From SZUA-217 sp034658975 (GTDB lineage: Bacteria; Actinomycetota; Acidimicrobiia; Spongiisociales; ZC4RG35), in the NCBI GenBank assembly GCA_034658975.1, contig JAYEGJ010000173.1:1-20290 (forward strand): DNA of 20,290 bases, written 5' to 3'. The notes beneath the pieces were generated by a model that had not been told where the DNA came from, did not search any database, and saw only the letters and a program-made list of their open reading frames with translations. The position numbers were made by a program, and so were the translations under genes. Position 1 is the first letter of the stretch, and each line of letters opens with the position of its first letter. Shown here piece by piece: positions 1 to 6,022 of the stretch.

Positions 1-123
1 GCCAGTGGCGCCCCTGGCTGTGTCCTCGTCCTCGACGAACGGCCAGGTGCGCCTTCGTCCTGCGTCCTTGCCAGAGACACCCCTGCCTCGCCCTGAACAT
101 CGCCAACGTTACCGGCCAGAGCA
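1..123. other. Downstream flank of menD; possible 3' end of a converging gene
   Basis: This stretch lies after the menD stop codon and runs to the window edge. Plus-strand frame 1 is open from base 1 to a TGA at 94-96, about 31 codons. It could be the tail of a plus-strand gene converging on menD, but the peptide has no recognisable motif and the other frames are also open for long distances in this GC-rich DNA. A short inverted repeat (GCCAG at 1-5 with CTGGC at 14-18) is visible. I see no RNA gene and no clear terminator with a T tract. Confidence 0.15.
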
Positions 124-1791
124 CTAGAAGAACAGTTCGGTTGCCGACGAGTCCAGGGAAGCTCGCACGCTGAGATCGGTATCCCGATCGACCGGAACGT
201 GGATCACGGTGCGACCTCCGGCTTCCAGAGCAGAGTTGGCATGCTCTACCAACTCACCGGCGTTCGCCACCTTCACATAGCCGAGGTGGTGAAGGCGGGC
301 AACGGCGCCTATATCGCGCCCGTGGGGGGCGATGAAGAGTCGTTCGAAGTCGGGAGCGTGGCGAGCCTGCGGCAGGAGATCGAACAGTCCTCCACCGTCA
401 TTGTCGACAACGATCACGACCAGATCATCATCGGCGTCGTTGATGAAGCCGTTGGAGTCATGCAGGAAGGACAGATCCCCGGTCACCGCCAGCACGCGTT
501 CGCCCTGCGAAGCAACGCCGAGTGCGGTTGAGACAAAGCCGTCGATGCCCGACGCTCCTCTGTTGGCCACAACCCGTCCGGCCTTGCGCACATGGGCGTC
601 CGCATCACGAATAGCGAGGGATGAGCCGACGACCAGCCAACCCCAACCGATGTCGTTCAAGGCTTCTGCGACGGCAGCGCCGCTGAGATGGTCACCCGGG
701 TCGAGCACGGCTGTCACCGCGCTATCTGCCTCCAGCCAGGACTCCCGCCAAACGGTGCCGGCTCCCCCTGTCACACCCTCCAGTGATAAGACCGGATCGG
801 TGTGGAGAACGGCGTCGGCAGTGTGACTCGGATCGAGGTTGCGCCCCCAACGGTCCAATCTGAGTTCGCGAGCTGCTCCGGAAGCCAGGCGCTCCAGACG
901 GTCACCCGGCCCTATGGATCCAACGACGATCGCTGCGGAAGGCTGCAAGTGGGAGGGGACTCCCCCGGCAAGAATATGTTGGTAGCGCGCAACAACGTCG
1001 TGGCCTCTCAATCCCGAGACAACGGTGGCCAACACGGGCCAACCCAGCCGGGTTGCCTCCCGCACAAGCCCGGGCCCGTCGTAATAACCATCACCGGCGA
1101 TGACGACGGCCCGGTTGGTTCCATCCATGTCGAGAGGCTCGATCGGAACAGGACTCGACCGGGCGACGCTCCACGCGCCACCGCCCGGTCGTCCCTCGAC
1201 CCCAAACGGGTACCGGTCAGCCGTCGATCGGCCATCGTCGCCGACCGGCACGGTTGGCTCGCGGAAGGCGACGTTGAGCTGAACCGGGCCAGGGGATCCC
1301 TCCACTCCTTTTGATGCCTGGACCAGCCGGGCAACAGTCGAGCGCCAGCGGTCGTTCAGATCTTCTCCCGGCTCAGGTGCTTCGATGTGGGCAAACCCGC
1401 GCACCTTCTTTCCATAGAACTCCGTCTGGTCGATCGTCTGATTTGACCCGATCCCGTGCATCTCCACGGGCCGGTCGGCTGAGATCACGACCAAGGGGGT
1501 CGATGACATGTCGGCCTCGACCACGCCCGGGAAGTAGTGGGCGGGGGCACTCCCGGAGGTGCAGATCAGGGCGGCAGGTTCTCCGGAAGCCTTGGCACGG
1601 CCCAAGGCGTGGAAGGCCGCCGAGCGTTCATCGATGACAACTCTGGTCTCGATGCCGGGATGCCCGACCGCCGCAATGGCCAGAGCTGCCGACCTCGACC
1701 CAGGGGACAGAACCACGAGGCCGACGCCGTTCCTGGCGAGCTCGTCGATAATGACGCTAGCCAGGGCTGTGCTCGGATTGGGCGGGCTCAT
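124..1791 (-). CDS. menD: MenD, SEPHCHC synthase (menaquinone biosynthesis)
   Basis: This 555-residue protein is a thiamine-diphosphate enzyme that joins isochorismate to the succinic semialdehyde unit of 2-oxoglutarate. It gives SEPHCHC, the first committed step of classical menaquinone synthesis in the cytoplasm. The N-terminal part carries LSPGSRS (29-35) and DERSAAFHALG, whose Glu55 matches the catalytic Glu of the ThDP pyrimidine site. Next come the TSGSAPAHYFPGV and ISADRPVE segments, which are strongly MenD-like. The C-terminal half has the ThDP/Mg motif GDLSFLHDSNG followed by VDNDGGGLFDLLPQ. Length is normal for the family. The ATG start overlaps the menC stop (ATGA), and a GGAG lies about 10 bases upstream, so translation is probably coupled to menC. 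Nothing looks damaged. Identification is secure from sequence motifs. Confidence 0.95.
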   Translation of the reverse strand: MSPPNPSTALASVIIDELARNGVGLVVLSPGSRSAALAIAAVGHPGIETRVVIDERSAAFHALGRAKASGEPAALICTSGSAPAHYFPGVVEADMSSTPLVVISADRPVEMHGIGSNQTIDQTEFYGKKVRGFAHIEAPEPGEDLNDRWRSTVARLVQASKGVEGSPGPVQLNVAFREPTVPVGDDGRSTADRYPFGVEGRPGGGAWSVARSSPVPIEPLDMDGTNRAVVIAGDGYYDGPGLVREATRLGWPVLATVVSGLRGHDVVARYQHILAGGVPSHLQPSAAIVVGSIGPGDRLERLASGAARELRLDRWGRNLDPSHTADAVLHTDPVLSLEGVTGGAGTVWRESWLEADSAVTAVLDPGDHLSGAAVAEALNDIGWGWLVVGSSLAIRDADAHVRKAGRVVANRGASGIDGFVSTALGVASQGERVLAVTGDLSFLHDSNGFINDADDDLVVIVVDNDGGGLFDLLPQARHAPDFERLFIAPHGRDIGAVARLHHLGYVKVANAGELVEHANSALEAGGRTVIHVPVDRDTDLSVRASLDSSATELFF

Positions 1792-2747
1792 GCCAGCATC
1801 TCCGCCGCCGAGGAGACTCTTCGCAACATCTCGGCTGCGGTATCGGCGTCAGGTCTCCAACGCTCCAACAAGTCCGGGGATGGTTCGGGTCGGCGTACCT
1901 CCAGCCACCCCTTCGTTGGAATCAAGGGCTCTCGCGTCGGGTCGCCATCCAGAAGGGTGACCGTTCCCAACCCACAGGCGTAGTCGAGGTCGGGCAGAGA
2001 AGCGGCGGCGTGAACGCCTCCATACATTCCAACCGAGGTTTCGAGCGCCGAAGACACAACGACGGGAAGAGGTGATCGACGTGCAAGGTCGAGCACGGCT
2101 TCGATGCCGCCCATTGGCTGAACCTTGACGATCAACACATCGGCGCCGCCTCGATCGGCGATCTCCAGCGGGTCCTCGCCCAATCTGACAACTTCGTCGG
2201 CGGCCAGCGGAACCGACACCCTCTTCTTGAGTTGGACCATCTCATCAACACTTCCCACCGGCTGCTCAGCGTATTGAAGATCAAAGCGGGAGAGCCTCTG
2301 CAATCGTTCGACGGCCGTTTCGACATCCCACGCCGCATTGACGTCGACACGAACGTTCCCCCCGGCACCCAGAGCTTCTCGAACAGCGCGGACTCTCGCA
2401 TCGTCATCGTCGGCGCTGTGCCCGGGCTCGCCGATCTTGACCTTGGCTGTGGTAGCCCCCGAGCGCACAACCAGATCCGCGGCCGCGACCGGATCGATCG
2501 CGGGAATGGTGACGTTGACCGGAACCTCCTCCCGAAGGGGCACCGGCAACGGGGCACGGGCGAGCTCGAGGGCTGCCGCCAGCCAGCGCTTGGTCACCTC
2601 GGGCGAATACTCGGCGAAAGGAGAGAACTCCCCCCACCCGGCTGGACCTCTGATCAACAAGGCGTCCCGACTGTCGATCCGCCGGAACCGATGACGCATC
2701 GGTATCCGAACGGGATGGAGTTCCAGGCCCTCGAGTATCTGACTCAA
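1788..2747 (-). CDS. menC: MenC, o-succinylbenzoate synthase
   Basis: This 319-residue enolase-superfamily enzyme dehydrates SHCHC to o-succinylbenzoate, a step between MenD and MenE in menaquinone synthesis. The superfamily catalytic set is visible: the KxK pair Lys102/Lys104, metal ligands Asp135 (VDVNAAW), Glu161 (YAEQPV) and Asp184 (AADEVV), and the opposite Lys208 (IVKVQPMGG). The N-terminal PMRHRFRR and GWGEFSPF segments also fit MenC. A dipeptide epimerase would share the fold, but overlap with menD strongly favours MenC. The likely start is TTG at 2747, whose TTGA overlaps the stop of the cytochrome gene. AGGGAGG at about 2758-2764, inside the end of the upstream gene, is a plausible SD at 10-base spacing. 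A second AGGAGG sits almost on the start codon. A start at Met17 is the only later ATG nearby and would remove conserved sequence. Confidence 0.92.
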   Translation of the reverse strand: MSQILEGLELHPVRIPMRHRFRRIDSRDALLIRGPAGWGEFSPFAEYSPEVTKRWLAAALELARAPLPVPLREEVPVNVTIPAIDPVAAADLVVRSGATTAKVKIGEPGHSADDDDARVRAVREALGAGGNVRVDVNAAWDVETAVERLQRLSRFDLQYAEQPVGSVDEMVQLKKRVSVPLAADEVVRLGEDPLEIADRGGADVLIVKVQPMGGIEAVLDLARRSPLPVVVSSALETSVGMYGGVHAAASLPDLDYACGLGTVTLLDGDPTREPLIPTKGWLEVRRPEPSPDLLERWRPDADTAAEMLRRVSSAAEMLA

Positions 2748-3049
2748 CCCTCCTGAACCTCCCTGATGTACTCCACGAGCCGATCGACCTGCTCTTCGTC
2801 GAGTACTTGGGAGAACGAAGGCATGCTCCCCCGGCCGTTGACAATCGCGAACTCAAAGAAGGCGTCCGGCAGTGCAACGGAGTCCGAGCCGGGACCGATG
2901 GCGGGCCCGAGAGGTCCCCCGCTCAGATCCTCGGCGTGACAGTTGGCACAAAGCTGGCTGTAGATCTCCTCCCCGGTGTCGTCCTCACCGGGCCGACTGA
3001 CCGAGCAGGCCGACACCGTGAGCAGGACGATCATGACGATGCGGGACAT
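2744..3049 (-). CDS. Small lipoprotein-like c-type cytochrome
   Basis: The product is about 101 residues. It opens with a short hydrophobic segment ending in a lipobox-like VSAC, so it is probably exported and lipid-anchored on the outer face of the membrane. The mature part holds one haem-binding CANCH motif, and GSMPSF supplies a candidate distal Met ligand, as in class I cytochrome c. The final helix (DEEQVDRLVEYIREV) is typical of cytochrome CBB3/c-type domains. Role: single-electron carrier, partner unknown. I chose ATG at 3049; an in-frame TTG at 3055 directly follows the manC stop and would add two residues. The gene lies between manC and menC and shares four bases with menC, so it is probably cotranscribed with menaquinone genes, which suggests a respiratory role. 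Confidence 0.85.
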   Translation of the reverse strand: MSRIVMIVLLTVSACSVSRPGEDDTGEEIYSQLCANCHAEDLSGGPLGPAIGPGSDSVALPDAFFEFAIVNGRGSMPSFSQVLDEEQVDRLVEYIREVQEG

Positions 3050-3055
3050 CGCCAA

Positions 3056-4090
3056 TCAGTCGGATTGAGCCCGGTCGGCCAATTCCCGAACCATTTGTGA
3101 CCTGTTCCTGGGAACGACCAGGACCGCATCGGGCGTCTCAACGACCACCAGGTCCTTGACTCCGACGACGGCGACAACGCGGGATGTGGCTTGGATGAGC
3201 GACCCGGAGACGTCTTCGAGCATCACATCCCCTCCGGTGACATTTCCGTCGGGATCTTTCGGTGATACCGACCACAGCGCCTCGTACGAGCCGATGTCGT
3301 CCCATCCAACATCCAGAGGAACGACCACCGCCAGGTCGGTCTTCTCCATGATCGCGTGATCGATTGAGATCTTCTCGACTTCGGCAAAGGATGCTTCGAG
3401 CCGCACCACGCCCCCAATCGGCTCTGCCAATGCGGCTTCGACGCCGGCAAGGATCTCCGGGCAATACCGGCTTGCCTCTGCAAGCAGGACGGCAGCCGAG
3501 AACACAAACATCCCCGAGTTCCAGAAGTGCCTGCCTCCGGCGACCATCTCCTCGGCTTCGGCAGCCTCCGGCTTCTCCTTGAAGCGCAGCACCGCCGACA
3601 CCTGCCCTTGTTCATCACCCGCTTCTATGTACCCATATCCTGTCTCGGCCCGAGTCGGGACAACCCCGAAAGTGACGATCGCTCCCGCGACCGCCTCCTC
3701 GGCTGCGACCGTCACTGCAGCATCGAATCCATCGACATCGCCGATGAGGTGATCGGACGGGAGAACGACCAGGATCTCTTCAGGCTCGGCGAGCAGCGCG
3801 GCTGCGATGACGGCTGGGGCCGTGTTGCGTCCAGCCGGTTCCACGACAACGAACTCCGGACTGAGGCCGGTGGAATTGGCAGCGGCAGCGACAAGACCGA
3901 TGTGTTCCGAACCGGTGACGACAATCGGCTTGCATACGCCGGGTCTGCCGTCGAGTCTCGTCATCGCCTGCTCGAAAAGGGACGTGTCGCCAATCAGATC
4001 GGCGAACTGCTTGGGAAAGGCTTTGGTTGACAGCGGCCAGAGCCTCGTTCCGGCACCGCCGGAGAGAACCACGGGTCGTACGATTGGCAC
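3056..4090 (-). CDS. manC: Mannose-1-phosphate guanylyltransferase (GDP-mannose pyrophosphorylase)
   Basis: This 344-residue nucleotidyltransferase makes GDP-mannose from mannose-1-phosphate and GTP for glycan and cell-envelope synthesis. The signature GGAGTRLWPLS (11-21) with PKQF (26-29) binds the nucleotide. EPAGRNTAPA (84-93), the metal-site Asp113 in LPSDHL, ETGYGYIE (149-156), FKEKP (170-174) and FWNSGMFVF (189-197) are all family hallmarks. VGWDDIGSYEALW appears in the C-terminal third. The protein ends soon after the left-handed beta-helix-like tail and lacks the cupin (phosphomannose isomerase) domain of long bifunctional forms, so it is the short monofunctional type. The start is GTG at 4090, 24 bases after the preceding stop; no strong SD is seen. 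The stop is followed within a few bases by the cytochrome gene. Confidence 0.93.
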   Translation of the reverse strand: MPIVRPVVLSGGAGTRLWPLSTKAFPKQFADLIGDTSLFEQAMTRLDGRPGVCKPIVVTGSEHIGLVAAAANSTGLSPEFVVVEPAGRNTAPAVIAAALLAEPEEILVVLPSDHLIGDVDGFDAAVTVAAEEAVAGAIVTFGVVPTRAETGYGYIEAGDEQGQVSAVLRFKEKPEAAEAEEMVAGGRHFWNSGMFVFSAAVLLAEASRYCPEILAGVEAALAEPIGGVVRLEASFAEVEKISIDHAIMEKTDLAVVVPLDVGWDDIGSYEALWSVSPKDPDGNVTGGDVMLEDVSGSLIQATSRVVAVVGVKDLVVVETPDAVLVVPRNRSQMVRELADRAQSD

Positions 4091-4114
4091 CCTGTGAGCG
4101 TACCGCTGGTTCGT

Positions 4115-5932
4115 TCAGTCGGAGGACCCGATGGACACGTAGCCGCATTCCTCGCAGATCGACCTGGCGATCCCGATGCCTCCGGGAGCCTCGACGAACT
4201 GATGGACATGGCCTCTCTTGCCGGTGAAGGCCCCCTTGACAGCTCCCATGATCCCCGACTTCTTGGGAGCGCCTGCCAATGCCGGCTCTCCTTGGGCATC
4301 ATCAGCATCCTGCGCCCGACTTGCTTGCTCCTCGAGCTCCCCGAGGTCGACCACAAGCTGCTTAGAAGTCTCGGGGTCGTCTTCGGAGTCCGCCGATGTC
4401 GAAAGTACTTCTTTAACGATTTCCGGCGATCCCGCCGCAGCCTTCTCCGCCGCAGCCTCGGCCTCGGCCGCAACTCGTTCGTCCTCCTCGATCTGAGCCG
4501 CTGCGGCTGCCGTGGCAGCCTCCGCTTCGGCTGCCGCGCTTTCTGCAGCAAGCTGCTCCAGTTCGAGTCTCTCGGCTTCCGCCCTGGCCTGCTCCGCCTT
4601 CTCTGCGGCCAAGGTCTCCTGCTCCAGCCGCTCCTGCTCCAGCTTCGACTGCTCCACCTTCGCCTGCTCCGCCTTCTCTGCGGCCAAGGTCTCCTGCTCC
4701 AGCCGCTCCTGCTCCAGCTTCGACTGCTCCACCTTCGCCTGCTCCGCCTTCTCTGCGGCTTCGGCCTCTCGAGTCTCGATCTCGGCCCGGGCCTCTTCGA
4801 GCTTGGCGGTCTCCTCGCGCTGCTTCTCGACCCGTTCGAGCCTGAGTTGCTCGATCTCGGCGCGCGCCCGTTCGAGATCCTCGCGCTCTTGCCGGGTGCT
4901 CTCGGCGCTCTCGGCCTTGATCCTCTCGAGTTCGGCTCGCTGGGCCGCGAAACGCACCGTTTCAATTGATTCACGATCGGCGCGCTCTTGCTCGAGTTGC
5001 TCGAGCTCCTCTTTCTGCTCCTGGATCCGGGCGGCCTCTTCACGTTCGCCCTTGATTCGCGTCATCTCGGCCTCGATCGCCGCCATTCGCCCCTCTTCGA
5101 GTTTCTTCTCGTTTTCGCGCTCGGTCTGCAGCCGCTCCATTTCGAGGCGATAGGCCTCCACCCGATCGGCCTCTCTCTGATCGGCCTCGGCCATCGCCGT
5201 CTCGTACTGCCTCTTCTCCTCGTCGAGACGAGCCCTCTCGGCTTCGATAGCGACTCTCTCCGCCTCGAGACGCTCCTGCTCCTTGCGATGAGCCTCGAGT
5301 TGGGCAGCGGCTACGGCGACTTCAGCGGACGACACGACATCCCGCGTGGTCTCCTCGACCGGCGGCGGCTCAGACGCCCTCGGCGGCTCGAATGACGTGG
5401 GCGGCATGGGCGCGTTCGGAGGAGGTGCCACGTGTTGGCCCGCCTCACCCATTGCACCGCTGCCCGGAAGCGCCTCCAACTCCCTGTCGGCTCGTTCGGG
5501 CTTTATCCCCCAATCAGTGTCGCTCGGCGGGGCCGGGGAGCCGCCACTCTCCTGGGCCTCGAGATTGGCGAGCATGGCTTCAGCCAACTCGGGGACCTTC
5601 GACTCGACGGTCCCCTTTCTGGAGAGCTTCACCGCCACCATGCGACGGGCGGCGTTCATCGACTTGAACCTCGCCCAACTCTGCGCCATGTGCTCCACGC
5701 CGCGATAGGCGAAATCGATGGGGTCATCGGCAAGGAATGTGAGCTCTTCTCCGTCGAGATCGACCTCGAAGGCACTCGAAACAAGGCGACGTGCGTGCAC
5801 GTCGAAAAGCGACCAGCGACCGAGAGATTCGCCCTCCAACACCAATTCCGCCTGATCGTCTTCGATCAGGAACGTTGCAGGAACCCCCGGGTGGTCGATT
5901 TCGGGAATCCGGACTTCTCCGGTGAACTTCAC
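4115..5932 (-). CDS. Coiled-coil protein with N-terminal beta domain and HxH/CxxC tail
   Basis: I do not recognise this 605-residue protein. Residues 1-100 form a compact beta-rich region with DLDGEELTFLADDP, which may be a PH/GRAM-like fold (inferred). A Pro/Ala/Gly-rich linker (about 130-195) follows. Residues about 205-500 are almost continuous charged heptad-like sequence rich in Glu, Ala, Arg and Gln, predicting a long coiled coil. Inside it, residues 394-443 are two identical 25-residue units. An acidic linker leads to a C-terminal module in which His575, His577, Cys593 and Cys596 could bind one zinc. There is no signal peptide or membrane segment, so it is probably cytoplasmic. The start is GTG at 5932, preceded by GAGGGTG. 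A cytoskeletal, scaffolding or membrane-tethering role is possible, but function is unknown. manC follows by 24 bases. Confidence 0.8.
   Translation of the reverse strand: MKFTGEVRIPEIDHPGVPATFLIEDDQAELVLEGESLGRWSLFDVHARRLVSSAFEVDLDGEELTFLADDPIDFAYRGVEHMAQSWARFKSMNAARRMVAVKLSRKGTVESKVPELAEAMLANLEAQESGGSPAPPSDTDWGIKPERADRELEALPGSGAMGEAGQHVAPPPNAPMPPTSFEPPRASEPPPVEETTRDVVSSAEVAVAAAQLEAHRKEQERLEAERVAIEAERARLDEEKRQYETAMAEADQREADRVEAYRLEMERLQTERENEKKLEEGRMAAIEAEMTRIKGEREEAARIQEQKEELEQLEQERADRESIETVRFAAQRAELERIKAESAESTRQEREDLERARAEIEQLRLERVEKQREETAKLEEARAEIETREAEAAEKAEQAKVEQSKLEQERLEQETLAAEKAEQAKVEQSKLEQERLEQETLAAEKAEQARAEAERLELEQLAAESAAAEAEAATAAAAAQIEEDERVAAEAEAAAEKAAAGSPEIVKEVLSTSADSEDDPETSKQLVVDLGELEEQASRAQDADDAQGEPALAGAPKKSGIMGAVKGAFTGKRGHVHQFVEAPGGIGIARSICEECGYVSIGSSD
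4587..4759. repeat. Perfect 75-bp tandem duplication within the coiled-coil gene
   Basis: Bases 4591-4665 and 4666-4740 are identical, and the match at period 75 extends from 4587 to 4759. The period equals 25 codons, so the frame is kept and the protein gains one exact 25-residue unit. Identity at all silent positions suggests a recent duplication or ongoing homogenisation. It could also be a copy-number-variable tract or an assembly-sensitive spot. Confidence 0.95.
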
Positions 5933-5969
5933 CCAATCACCCTCTTACTGGCTGCCACAGCTGCCGCCT

Positions 5970-5983
5970 TGTGACTTGTCACA
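5970..5983. promoter_or_regulatory. Perfect dyad TGTGAC-TT-GTCACA, candidate operator
   Basis: The 14-base palindrome has 6-base arms and a 2-base centre. Its TGTGA/TCACA half-sites resemble CRP/FNR-family operators, but the spacing is 4 bases rather than the usual 6 for CRP-type sites. It sits at the predicted -10/start point of the promoter for the coiled-coil gene, where a bound regulator would most likely repress. Chance occurrence in 90 bp of intergenic DNA cannot be excluded. Confidence 0.4.
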
Positions 5984-6008
5984 TTCACACCGGATTGCCG
6001 AATGTCAA
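5981..6008 (-). promoter_or_regulatory. Candidate promoter for the coiled-coil gene
   Basis: Read on the minus strand, a perfect -35 TTGACA (6003-6008) is followed after 16 bases by GAATGT (5981-5986), a weak -10. The -10 is preceded by a TGn extension that would help it. It lies about 50 bases upstream of the GTG start at 5932 and overlaps the palindrome at 5970-5983. The -35 is convincing; the -10 keeps only the second and last consensus bases. Confidence 0.4.
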
Positions 6009-6022
6009 GCCCATGGGACCGC

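Noticed and set aside
4591..4759. Tandem repeat as a CRISPR array
   Set aside because: The units are contiguous without spacers, in frame, and encode coiled coil.
3994..5153. Long open frames on both strands across the coiled-coil gene, including Arg/Ser-, Leu- and Ser/Ala-rich ones of 200-350 codons
   Set aside because: They arise from the repetitive Glu/Ala/Arg codons of the real gene read in other frames. They have extreme composition, no domain motifs and no ribosome sites.
6013..6020. CCCATGGG-like palindrome just after the gcvP stop as a terminator
   Set aside because: Too short, with no loop and no T tract.
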